From assembly GCA_963831605.1 (NCBI GenBank), contig CAWHQR010000003.1:62001-126000 (forward strand): a DNA stretch of 64,000 nucleotides, read 5' to 3'. The DNA comes from DASUPK01 sp963831605. GTDB taxonomy: Bacteria > Actinomycetota > Thermoleophilia > Solirubrobacterales > 70-9. Of the stretch, positions 26,297-34,241 are shown piece after piece (position 1 is the first letter of the stretch; each line of letters starts with the position of its first letter). Both the position numbers and the translations under genes were made by a program. The notes beneath the pieces were generated by a model that was not told where the DNA came from, did no database searches, and saw only the letters and a list, made by a program, of their open reading frames with translations.

Positions 26297-27751
26297 ATGA
26301 TCCTGGCCATCGACCAGGGGACCACGGGGACCACCTGCATCGTCTTCGACGAGCAGGGTCGTCCGCGTGGCCGGGCCTACAGCGAGTTCGAGCAGTATTT
26401 CCCGAAGCCCGGCTGGGTCGAGCACGACGCGGCGGAGATCTGGGACGTCACGCGCAAGGTCGCGGTCGGGGCGCTCACCGACGCGGCGGTTCAGGGATCC
26501 GACCTGAAGGGGATCGGCATCACCAATCAGCGGGAGACAGTGGTCGCGTGGGATCCCAAGACGGGCGAGCCGGTGCACCGAGCCCTCGTCTGGCAGGACC
26601 GTCGCACCGCGGTTCGCTGCGACGAGCTCCGGGAGGAAGGAAACGAGCAGCTGATCAGGGAGCGCACCGGGCTCGTCATCGACCCCTACTTCTCGGGTAC
26701 GAAGATCGAGTGGCTCATCCGAAACGCCGAGCTCCCCGCCGGCGTCGTCTTCGGAACGATCGACTCCTGGCTCGTCTTCAAGCTCACGGGCCGCCACCTG
26801 ATCGACTACTCCAACGCCTCACGGACGATGCTGTTCGACATCCACAGGCTCGGCTGGGACGAGGAGCTCTGCGGCCTGCTCGGGGTGGATCCCGGGACCC
26901 TGCCGGAGCCCGTGCCCTCCTCGGAGGTCTATGGCACGACCTCGGTGTTCGGCGGCGAGGTCCCGGTGGCCGGGATCGCCGGCGACCAGCAGGCGGCGCT
27001 GTTCGGCCAGGCGTGTCAGCGGCCGGGCGAGACCAAGAACACCTACGGCACCGGGAGCTTCGTCCTGCTCAACACCGGAGCGGAGGCGACCGAGCCGGGG
27101 GAGGGGCTGCTCGCCACCGTTGCCTGGGGCCTGGGCGGCGAGGTCGCCTACGCGCTGGAGGCGGCTGTCTTCGTCACGGGAGCCGCGGTGCAATGGCTCC
27201 GGGACGGCCTGCGGATCATCACCCACGCGGCCGAGACCGAGGACCTGGCCGCTTCGCTGGAGTCGAACGACGACGTCTATTTCGTCCCTGCCCTGACCGG
27301 GCTGGGCTCACCGCACTGGGATCCGTATGCCCGCGGCACGATCGTCGGCCTGACGCGGGGTGCGACGCGCGCTCACCTCGCCCGCGCCGCGTTGGAGGCG
27401 ATCGCCTACCAGACGGTTGACGCCGTCAGGGCGCAGGAGGCCGCGGCCGGAGAGAGCGTCCCGGCGCTGAAGGCCGATGGAGGCGCCGTCGCCAACACCT
27501 GGCTCATGCAGTTCCAGGCCGATGTGCTCGGCGTGCCGGTGATCGTCCCCGAGGTCGCCGAGACGACCGCGCTGGGGGCCGCGTATCTGGCCGGCATCGC
27601 CACGGGCCTCTGGACCGCGGAGCAGGTGCGAGAGATGTGGCGGGAGGCGGCGACCTATGAGCCCGCGATGGCCGAGGGCGAGCGCGCAGAGCTGATCGGC
27701 CGCTGGCGGGAGGCGGTGGCGCGGTCTCGAGGCTGGGCGGCGCCTGGGTAG
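26297..27751 (+). CDS. glpK: Glycerol kinase
   Basis: 484 residues of the FGGY kinase family. The start ILAIDQGTTGTTCIVFDEQG is the GlpK phosphate-1 motif. Further diagnostic blocks are GITNQRETVVAWD, WQDRRTA, DSWLVFKLTG, AGIAGDQQAALFGQ, NTYGTGSFVLLNTG and the ADGGAVANTWLMQFQADVLGVPV signature near the C-terminus. It phosphorylates glycerol to glycerol 3-phosphate in the cytosol. The next gene is a PlsC-like acyltransferase, so the pair may feed phospholipid synthesis. A typical terminator follows at 27807. Confidence 0.96.
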   Translation: MILAIDQGTTGTTCIVFDEQGRPRGRAYSEFEQYFPKPGWVEHDAAEIWDVTRKVAVGALTDAAVQGSDLKGIGITNQRETVVAWDPKTGEPVHRALVWQDRRTAVRCDELREEGNEQLIRERTGLVIDPYFSGTKIEWLIRNAELPAGVVFGTIDSWLVFKLTGRHLIDYSNASRTMLFDIHRLGWDEELCGLLGVDPGTLPEPVPSSEVYGTTSVFGGEVPVAGIAGDQQAALFGQACQRPGETKNTYGTGSFVLLNTGAEATEPGEGLLATVAWGLGGEVAYALEAAVFVTGAAVQWLRDGLRIITHAAETEDLAASLESNDDVYFVPALTGLGSPHWDPYARGTIVGLTRGATRAHLARAALEAIAYQTVDAVRAQEAAAGESVPALKADGGAVANTWLMQFQADVLGVPVIVPEVAETTALGAAYLAGIATGLWTAEQVREMWREAATYEPAMAEGERAELIGRWREAVARSRGWAAPG

Positions 27752-27806
27752 GGTTGATCGGAGCGCGTAACCCCGGCGTAACCGGTGGGTAGGAATCAGC
27801 ACGAGC

Positions 27807-27828
27807 CGCCGTCCAGGACGGCGTTTTT
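27807..27828 (+). terminator. Intrinsic terminator downstream of glpK
   Basis: CGCCGTC, loop CAG, GACGGCG, then TTTTT: a 7-bp GC stem followed by five T. It lies 55 nt after the glpK stop and 22 nt before the acyltransferase start. A direct repeat of GCGTAAC occurs just before it (27765-27771 and 27776-27782); its meaning is unknown. Confidence 0.8.
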
Positions 27829-27849
27829 CGTGATCACAGGGCGGAAGAG

Positions 27850-28638
27850 ATGGCGAAGGTCAACCCCAAGGACATGAAGCCGCAGGTCTATAAGGACCCG
27901 CGCCCGGCGGAGATGTTCACGCAGTTCCACCGCAGCGCGCGCAAGGGCGTCGGCTGGATGTACGACTTCGTTCGGGTGATCCTCACGCTCCCCGTGATCG
28001 TCTTCTACCGGTCGCGTGCGATCGGCGTGGAGAACGTCCCGCCGACCGGTCCGGCGATTCTGGCCCCCAACCACTTCAGCCAGATGGACCACTTCTTCGC
28101 CGCCGTCTATCTCCCCCGGAAAGCCCAGTTCATGGCGAAGTCCCAGCTCTTCAAGAACCCGATCATCAAGTACATCTTCAAGCACGGTGGCGTCTTCCCG
28201 GTCAGGCGCGGCCATCATGATGCGGAAGCGTTCGTCACCGCGAACATCGTCCTGGATCGCGGCGGCACGATGTTGATGTACGCGGAGGGCGGCCGCTCAC
28301 GCAGCGGCGACCTGGGCGAGCCGAAGCGCGGAATCGGCAAGATCGCGCTCGAGTCCGGCGTCCCGGTGGTCCCCGTCGCCATCCACGGCTCCGCGCACGT
28401 TCGCGGTTGGAAGCGGTTCCAGTTTCCCAAGGTGACGATCCAGTACGGCGAGGCGGTGACCTTCCCGGTCAACGCCGCTCCGGATCGGGAGCAGCAGCAG
28501 CTGGTCGCCAACCAGATCTTCGACCGAGTTCGCGCGATGTACGTCGATCTCGAGGAGCACGGCCGCCGCGACGTGCTCAAGCGAATCCGCAAGGGCCTGC
28601 CGACTCCCTCGGCGGAAGCCCCCGACTACTCCTCGTAG
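27850..28638 (+). CDS. 1-acylglycerol-3-phosphate acyltransferase (PlsC)-like protein
   Basis: 262 residues. The catalytic NHxxxxD motif is NHFSQMD (about residues 73-79), with block II KHGGVFPVRR, block III YAEGGRSRSGDLGEPKRGIGKIA (matching the EGxRS motif), and block IV VPVVPVAIHG. A hydrophobic segment (about 37-54) probably anchors it at the inner membrane surface. The enzyme should transfer an acyl chain to lysophosphatidate. A purine-rich GGCGGAAGAG precedes the ATG. The 3' end overlaps the convergent lactonase gene by 13 nt. Confidence 0.9.
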   Translation: MAKVNPKDMKPQVYKDPRPAEMFTQFHRSARKGVGWMYDFVRVILTLPVIVFYRSRAIGVENVPPTGPAILAPNHFSQMDHFFAAVYLPRKAQFMAKSQLFKNPIIKYIFKHGGVFPVRRGHHDAEAFVTANIVLDRGGTMLMYAEGGRSRSGDLGEPKRGIGKIALESGVPVVPVAIHGSAHVRGWKRFQFPKVTIQYGEAVTFPVNAAPDREQQQLVANQIFDRVRAMYVDLEEHGRRDVLKRIRKGLPTPSAEAPDYSS

Positions 28639-29534
28639 CGGGGCTCGAGCTTCCCCCAGAACTCCGGATCGTGCCCGGGGACCATCAGCGCGTACGGATA
28701 GGTGCGCCGGTAGGCCTGTAGCTCCCGCAGCGAGCGCCGCCAGTTGTGCTCGTCGGCCATCATCAGCGGCTCAGACTCGCCGTCGAACTGCTTCCAGTCG
28801 TACGCCGCGTCCCCGATGACGACGAAGTCGCGGCGTGGCAGGCGGAGGATCACCGAGGTGTGGCCGGCGCTGTGCCCCGGCGTGTAGGCGAGCCGGACGG
28901 AGCCGTCGCCGAAGAGGTCGAAGGTCCGCCCGAACGGGCCGTAGGACTCCACGGAGTCGCCATCGAAATCGACGGTCGCGAACTCGAACGCGAAGTCGTA
29001 GTGAGTCGGGTGGTAGCCGCGGAGCAGCGGCAGGCGGCCGGTCGTGGCGGCCTTCCACTCCGTGTCGCTGAGCACGAACTGGGCCTCCGGGAACAGCTCC
29101 ATGGCGGAGGCGTGGTCCTCGTGCAGATGCGTCATCACGACCACGTCTATGTCGCTCGCCTCGAGACCGCGCTTGCGCAGCTGCGAGACCACGTCCTCGC
29201 CCTCCTCGACCCTGTAGTGCCGTCCCGAGAAGCGGCCCAGGTTGTCGCGCGGATCCCTGGCGATAGAGGGATGCAGGCCGGAGTCCACGAGGATGTTCCC
29301 GGCGCTGGGATGGCGCGCGAGATAGACGGGCACGGGACGTGACTCCCAGTCCTCGGGCTTCGAGCCGATCCCGAGGGCGCGCAGGCGTGAGATGGGTCCC
29401 CGCCCGCTGCGGTTGAAGAAGGAGGCGGGCCAGAGGGCGTCTCCCGTGTACACGGGCTCCACGATCAGCGCTGCTCCCTCGGTCCCGCCCGGGAGCGGCC
29501 CCTCGAGCGGGATCGGCTCGGCGTTCACGCTCAC
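28626..29534 (-). CDS. Metallo-beta-lactamase-fold hydrolase, N-acyl homoserine lactonase-like
   Basis: 302 residues. The metal site HxHxDH is His136-x-His138-x-Asp140-His141 (THLHEDH). A later TPGHSAGH supplies the next His, GDAAYD the bridging Asp, and the MVPGHDPEFW end the last His. This layout, including LVDSGLHPS upstream, fits AttM/AiiA-type lactonases that open acyl-homoserine lactones; related enzymes act on other lactones, so the substrate is uncertain. GTG 29534 has TAAGCT 7 nt upstream on its strand. Confidence 0.82.
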   Translation of the reverse strand: MSVNAEPIPLEGPLPGGTEGAALIVEPVYTGDALWPASFFNRSGRGPISRLRALGIGSKPEDWESRPVPVYLARHPSAGNILVDSGLHPSIARDPRDNLGRFSGRHYRVEEGEDVVSQLRKRGLEASDIDVVVMTHLHEDHASAMELFPEAQFVLSDTEWKAATTGRLPLLRGYHPTHYDFAFEFATVDFDGDSVESYGPFGRTFDLFGDGSVRLAYTPGHSAGHTSVILRLPRRDFVVIGDAAYDWKQFDGESEPLMMADEHNWRRSLRELQAYRRTYPYALMVPGHDPEFWGKLEPRYEE

Positions 29535-29541
29535 GCGAGCC

Positions 29542-29551
29542 AGCTTATGCT
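29542..29551. promoter_or_regulatory. Overlapping divergent -10 boxes between lactonase and SDR
   Basis: AGCTTATGCT contains TAAGCT on the minus strand (29542-29547), 7 nt before the lactonase GTG, and TATGCT on the plus strand (29546-29551), 7 nt before the SDR GTG at 29559. The two boxes share two bases. If both are used, both transcripts are leaderless and compete for one site. Confidence 0.5.
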
Positions 29552-29558
29552 CACGGCC

Positions 29559-30401
29559 GTGAGTTCACGAATCTTTGCGCCCGGCCTGCTCGATGGGCAG
29601 GTCTGCGTCGTCTCCGGAGCCGGAACGGGCCTCGGCAAGGCGACCGCGCTCGAGCTGACCGGTCTCGGCGCCACCGTGATCGGCTGCGGCCGCCGCACGG
29701 AGCCGCTTCAGGGGATGGCCGACGAGGTCGCCGGGCGCGGAGGCAAGGCCGATTTCGAGGCGCTCGACATCCGCGACGACGAGGCCGTCGACCGCTTCAT
29801 GGACGGCGTGGTCGAGCGTCACGGCCGCATCGACCTGCTGATCAACAACGCCGGCGGCCAGTTCCTCAGCCCGGCCGAGGCGATCAGCCCGAAGGGATTC
29901 CGGACCGTGATCGAGCTCAACGTGCAGGGGACCTGGCAGATGACGCACGCCGCTGCCACGAAGGCCTTCATCCCGCAGGAGAGCGGCAAGGTCATCAGCA
30001 TCACCGTCTCCCCGCACATGGGCTTCCCCGGCATGGTCCATACCGGCGCGGCGCGGGCAGCGGTCGAGAACATGATGCGGACGCTCTCGGTGGAATGGGC
30101 GCGATTCGGCATTCGCCTGCTGGCGGTGGCGATCGGGCAGTTCGACACCGAGACGCTGCGGACCAAGTACCCAAAGGCGATCGTCGACAACGTCGCCGCG
30201 ACCGTCCCGCTCGGCCGCCTGGGGACCGAGGACGAGATGGCGTGGCTGATGGCCTACCTGGCCTCACCCGCCGGCGACTTCTTCTCCGGCAGCGTCCTCA
30301 CCCTGGATGGCGCGCGCGACAACTGGTTCGGCGCCTGGCCCCCGGGTGGGGCCGCCGGCGAGGGCGGGGAGCCGCTGGCCGAGGAGCGGCGGAAGGACTA
30401 G
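29559..30401 (+). CDS. SDR-family oxidoreductase, 2,4-dienoyl-CoA reductase-like
   Basis: 280 residues. The NADPH-binding motif is SGAGTGLGKATALEL (about residues 15-29), and NNAGG is present at about 90-95. The usual YxxxK of SDRs is missing: the region reads MVHTGAARAAVENMMRTLSVEWA, like the QVHAGAAKAAVD segment of peroxisomal-type 2,4-dienoyl-CoA reductases. Here even the Lys is replaced by Arg. It probably reduces an unsaturated acyl-CoA. GTG 29559 is preferred over ATG 29547 because a TATGCT box overlaps that ATG. The C-terminal tail is charged and Gly-rich. Confidence 0.82.
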   Translation: MSSRIFAPGLLDGQVCVVSGAGTGLGKATALELTGLGATVIGCGRRTEPLQGMADEVAGRGGKADFEALDIRDDEAVDRFMDGVVERHGRIDLLINNAGGQFLSPAEAISPKGFRTVIELNVQGTWQMTHAAATKAFIPQESGKVISITVSPHMGFPGMVHTGAARAAVENMMRTLSVEWARFGIRLLAVAIGQFDTETLRTKYPKAIVDNVAATVPLGRLGTEDEMAWLMAYLASPAGDFFSGSVLTLDGARDNWFGAWPPGGAAGEGGEPLAEERRKD

Positions 30402-31183
30402 CCGCTTCTGCCGGCGGCGATGGCGTAGAGGTGCCGGATCACGAGGCCCTCCTCGGTCCGGGTGGCCTCCAGGCCGGTCGGGGGGCCGCCATCGGCCTCG
30501 GCCTCGAGGGCGGTGAGAACCTCTCGGGCCGCAGCCTCGGCCGGCTGTCCCTGCTCGAGCCAGCGGGCCGCGTCGAGCGTCCGGTGCCGCTCCGCGACGA
30601 GATCCGCCGCGATGCCCGCGTCCTGCAGCAGTCCGACCAGCTCATCGAGCGCAAGCGCTCGGGTGTGGCTCGGGTCGCGGAGCCGCTCGAGCTCGTCTCG
30701 ACGAGCGGCGACGGCACTGTCCTCAGCCGCCATGTCGATCACCGCGACGAGGCCGCCAGCCCTGCACACCCGCGCCATCTCCCGTGACGCCAGCCCGGGG
30801 TCGTCCAGATGGTGGAACGCGAACCGGCTGACCACCACATCGAACTGCGCGTCGGCGAACGGCAGCCGGGTGGCGTCGCCCTCGGCGAAGAGCACGTTGC
30901 GCGCTCCGTCCTCGGCTGCCGACGCCGCGCCGGTGGCGAGCATCTCCGGCGTCAGGTCGGCGATCACCGCGAATGCCGCACGCTCGGCCAGATAGCGGCC
31001 GAGTCTCCCGCTGCCACCGGCGACATCGAGTACGACGTCGGCCTCGGAGACCGGGACATGCGCCCCGATCCACTCCAGGAGATCTCGATCCCGGAAGATC
31101 GATCCGGCGGCCTCGAACGAGGCCGCCTGTTTGGCGAACTCGCGCTTGGTGGTCGCCCGGTGTGTCGCCTCGGGTTCGCTCAG
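30398..31183 (-). CDS. Class I SAM-dependent methyltransferase
   Basis: 261 residues if started at CTG 31183. Motif I is VVLDVAGGSGRLGRYLA, then an acidic AVIADLTPEML, FAEGDATRLPFADAQFDVVVSRFAFHHLDD (motif IV) and ARVCRAGGLVAVIDMA. The layout matches UbiE/COQ5-like or Methyltransf_11 proteins; the substrate is unknown. No ATG, GTG or TTG lies near the expected N-terminus in this frame. The CTG overlaps the upstream SDR stop (CTGA), so coupled translation from a rare CTG start is the best reading. The stop overlaps the convergent SDR by 4 nt. Confidence 0.78.
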   Translation of the reverse strand: MSEPEATHRATTKREFAKQAASFEAAGSIFRDRDLLEWIGAHVPVSEADVVLDVAGGSGRLGRYLAERAAFAVIADLTPEMLATGAASAAEDGARNVLFAEGDATRLPFADAQFDVVVSRFAFHHLDDPGLASREMARVCRAGGLVAVIDMAAEDSAVAARRDELERLRDPSHTRALALDELVGLLQDAGIAADLVAERHRTLDAARWLEQGQPAEAAAREVLTALEAEADGGPPTGLEATRTEEGLVIRHLYAIAAGRSG

Positions 31184-32016
31184 GAATACATCCCGGTGAA
31201 TTGGCCGCCGGTGACGTTGATCACCTGGCCGTGGATGAAGTTGGCGTATTCCGAGCAGAGGAACGCGATCGGGCCCGCCGCGTCGGAGGGCTCCGCCGGC
31301 CGCCCGAGCGGGATCGTCATCCGTGCCATCTGGCGGAGCTGCTCGGGGATGCCGAGGGAAACCTCCTGCTCGCTCTCTCCGGCGGCCTGCATCGTCTCGC
31401 CCTTCTCCTTCGCCTGGGTGAGCCGTGTCTCGACGAAGCCGAAGGCGACGGCGTTCGAGTTGACCTTGAACTGCCCCCACTCCTTGGCGAGGGTCTTGGT
31501 CAGGCCCGTGACGCCCGCCTTCGCGGACGAGTAATTCGCCTGTCCGGCGTTGCCCATCGTGCCCGAGATCGACGTGACGTTGACGATCTTGCGGAACACC
31601 TCCTCGCCGGCCTCGGCTTCCTTCTTTGCGGCTTCACGCCAGGACGGGGCGATGGCGCGGATCATGCGGAAGGGGACGATCGTGTGGATGTCGAGCATCG
31701 CCTGGAACTGCTCGTCGGACATCTTGTGGATGACGCCGTCCCAGGTGTAGCCGGCATTGTTGACCACCGCATCCACCTGGCCGAAGGCGTCGATCGCCGC
31801 CTGGACCAGCTGGTCCGGGACGTTCGGCTTGGTGAGGTCCCCGGCGAAGACGGCGGTCTCGCCATCGATCTCGTTGGCCGCCTCCTCGGCGACGTCCCCG
31901 TCCAGGTCGTTGATCAACACCTTGGCGCCCTCGCGCACGAACAGCTCGGCCGTCGCTCTGCCGATGCCGCGCGCGGAGCCGGTGATGATCGCGCTCTTTC
32001 CGTCAAGGATTCCCAA
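31180..32016 (-). CDS. SDR-family 3-oxoacyl-ACP/CoA reductase-like protein
   Basis: 278 residues. TGSARGIGRATAELF is the cofactor motif TGxxxGIG, NNAGY follows at about 87-91, and the catalytic Ser and YxxxK are SISGTMGNAGQANYSSAK. It resembles FabG and beta-oxidation-type 3-hydroxyacyl-CoA dehydrogenases, with an insertion around WREAAKKEAEAGEEVFRK before the catalytic Ser. The TTG start has AGGAGGA 6 nt upstream. It is followed by the methyltransferase with a 4-nt overlap, so the two form an operon. Confidence 0.88.
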   Translation of the reverse strand: MGILDGKSAIITGSARGIGRATAELFVREGAKVLINDLDGDVAEEAANEIDGETAVFAGDLTKPNVPDQLVQAAIDAFGQVDAVVNNAGYTWDGVIHKMSDEQFQAMLDIHTIVPFRMIRAIAPSWREAAKKEAEAGEEVFRKIVNVTSISGTMGNAGQANYSSAKAGVTGLTKTLAKEWGQFKVNSNAVAFGFVETRLTQAKEKGETMQAAGESEQEVSLGIPEQLRQMARMTIPLGRPAEPSDAAGPIAFLCSEYANFIHGQVINVTGGQFTGMYS

Positions 32017-32049
32017 GGTCTTCCTCCTGTCGTGGTGAGGCGGGCATTC

Positions 32050-32466
32050 TTACCCAAAGCGGTAAGTCGCGATCCCGTGGGCGACCACCGTGCCCTCCGG
32101 ATCGGTGACGCTCACCTCGCAGAAGCTGAGTCGCCCACCTCGCTTGGCGACGCGGGCCTCCGCGCGCAGGTCGACGCCGCTCGCTGCCGACGCGTAGTTG
32201 ACCGAGAGCGAGACGGTCGAGCCGGCGACGCTCTCGGGCACCTCGTCGGTCGCCCAGGCGGCCGCCATCGCCGCGGTGTCGATCAGCGCGCCGATCGCCC
32301 CGCCGTGCACCACCTCACCGATGGTCGCCAGCTCGGGCTTGAAGGGGAGCTCGAGCACAGCCTCGTCGGTGCCCAGGGACACGACCCTGATCCCGAGCTG
32401 CGTCGCGTGCGGCGAGTTGGGGATGAACGCCTTGATGATCTCCCGGCGGGTCGGCGTCTCGTTCAC
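32050..32466 (-). CDS. PaaI-family hotdog thioesterase
   Basis: 138 residues, one hotdog domain. The core VVHGGAIGALIDTAAMAAAW holds the HGG/D motif of PaaI thioesterases (about residues 53-72). Strands SVNYASAASGVDLRAEARV and GGRLSFCEVSVTDPEGTVVAHGIATYRF complete the fold. It should hydrolyse an acyl- or aryl-CoA thioester. The GTG start has TACGGT 6 nt upstream (32473-32478) and no Shine-Dalgarno sequence. It lies between the MFS and SDR genes on the same strand with short gaps. Confidence 0.88.
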   Translation of the reverse strand: MNETPTRREIIKAFIPNSPHATQLGIRVVSLGTDEAVLELPFKPELATIGEVVHGGAIGALIDTAAMAAAWATDEVPESVAGSTVSLSVNYASAASGVDLRAEARVAKRGGRLSFCEVSVTDPEGTVVAHGIATYRFG

Positions 32467-32484
32467 AGCGGGACCGTACGCAAC

Positions 32485-34150
32485 TCAGAAGCCGAGCAGG
32501 GCGGGGCCAAGGGAGAAGGCCGAGCGCGGGTTGACGTGGTGCTCCTGCTCGAACTGGTGCTGCAGCCGGTCGTCGAACAGCGCGAGCAGGAGCTCCTCCC
32601 GGCTCGAGCCGAACTGGCAGGCCGCGCGGTCGAGCGCCGCCAGGGATTGGTCCTGGAGGAAGCCGGTGATGCCGCCCAGTGTCGGGGAGGCTTCGGTCCT
32701 GGCAGGGATCGCGGATCGGCACGGTCTCCTGGCCCTTCGCCGCGAAGACGATGCCGTACCCGGCGAGCGCGGCGATCGACGCCACGGCGGCTGTCGCCAG
32801 CGCCGGGCGGGCGAGCGCGGCTCCGAACCCCTCGGAGAGCAGGATCAGCGCGGCGAGGAGAGCCATCACCGCCGTGACGATGAACGTCGGGCGGAAGGCT
32901 TGCCGGACGGCTCCTGTGACCACGTCATCGAGCTGCTCGCCGAGGCGGTTGAGCTCCGGCACGTCGCCGGAGTTGACGTCGGAACGGGCGCTCTTCACCG
33001 AGTCCTGAAGCTGTCCACGCGGATCGTCCGTATTGAGGCTGCCGAAGAGGTCGGGGGCGATCGCGATCTTGTCCTCGGGTGGCAGGTGGGCGTCGAGGAC
33101 CGCGGCCGTGCCCTGCTCGCGGGCGGAGTCGATGGTCGAGGTGAGGTTCGATGAGATCAAGGGGGCCAGCGCCGCCAGTGCGAGGGCGATGCCGGCGGAA
33201 CGGATCGCCAGCAGCCGGGCGACGTCGTGGCGGGTGCGCTCGGGCATCAGCTCCCCGGAGAGAGCCGGCAGCGCCATGCCCATCCCGGCGCCCGCGAGCA
33301 CCTGCGGCACCACCGTCCACCAGGCGGAGGCCGCCGGAAGCAGCGCCAGGCAGCCGACGCCGCCTGCGACGAGCAGACATCCCGCGATCGCCCGGGTCTG
33401 AGGGCTCCCCGGCAACCGGGAGGAGAGGATTGCCGCGACGGGCAGGACGCTGACGGCGAGCGCAGCGGCAAGGGGCTCGATGCTCCAGCCCGAGACCAGC
33501 AGCAGGACGACCAGGAAGATCACGGCCGTGAGGGATGCGGAGAGCAGTCCCAGCGCGAGCGACTCCCGGAGCTTGAACGGCCCGGTCGGGCGGTCGGGAT
33601 CGCGGCCATCGTCGGGCACCACGCGCTCTCCGCGCGCGGCCAGCAGGGCGACCACCATTGCGGGCAGTACGAGCGGCGCCTGGGCGAGGAAGATCGCCCG
33701 CCAGTCGAACAGCTGGGTGAGTGCGCCGCCGAGCGCCGGGCCGACGGCGATCCCGAAGACCGACGCCGCGACCCACATCCTCCGTCCGGCGCCGGGCCTG
33801 CCGGCGTCGAGGAGCTCGAAGGAGGCGACGAGCAGAGCGGCTCCGCCGAGGGCCTGGATGCCGCGCAGCGCCAGGAGGAGGCCAAGCGAGTCGGAGGCGC
33901 CGCAGCCGAGCGAGGCCGCAAAGAAGAGGGCCAGGCCGGCTGCCCCGACGTGCGCGTCCCCGAAGCGGCGGCAGAGCCAGGCGGCGGGGAGGAGCGCCAG
34001 GGCCAGGACGGCGGTGTAGACGCCAAGGACGAGCGCGACCCCCTCGACGGTCGCGTGGAGCTGGACCAGGATCGAGGGGAGGCCCAGGGTGACGATCGAT
34101 GCATCCGCGAGGGCGACGCCCGCGGCCACCGCTATGAAGATCCGCCTCAC
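32485..34150 (-). CDS. MFS transporter, broken near the 3' end by a 1-nt insertion
   Basis: With one base removed the gene gives 554 residues. Twelve to fourteen hydrophobic segments are visible, with LCRRFGDAHVG as a weak motif A and VFGIAVGPALGGALTQLFDWRAIF as motif C, like DHA2 drug exporters. A 90-residue soluble section (about 325-415) sits before the last helices. The frame then turns into a Pro/Arg-rich shadow. Removing one base at the GGG at 32675-32677 (minus strand) restores ITGFLQDQSLAALDRAACQF and a stop at 32485. GTG 34150 has TAGTTT 6 nt upstream. Substrate unknown. Confidence 0.82.
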
Positions 34151-34241
34151 GCGGCCAAACTAGCGCGAGGGCCCCACCGGTTCGACCGGCAGGGCCCGTA
34201 CGCGCTTGGGGATCGGCGGAGGGAGAAGGTCCGCCGAGCTC

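Noticed and set aside
32315..34150. A 611-residue MFS protein running into the thioesterase gene
   Set aside because: After about residue 490 the frame becomes Pro/Arg-rich shadow; restoring one base gives a natural stop at 32485 before the thioesterase.
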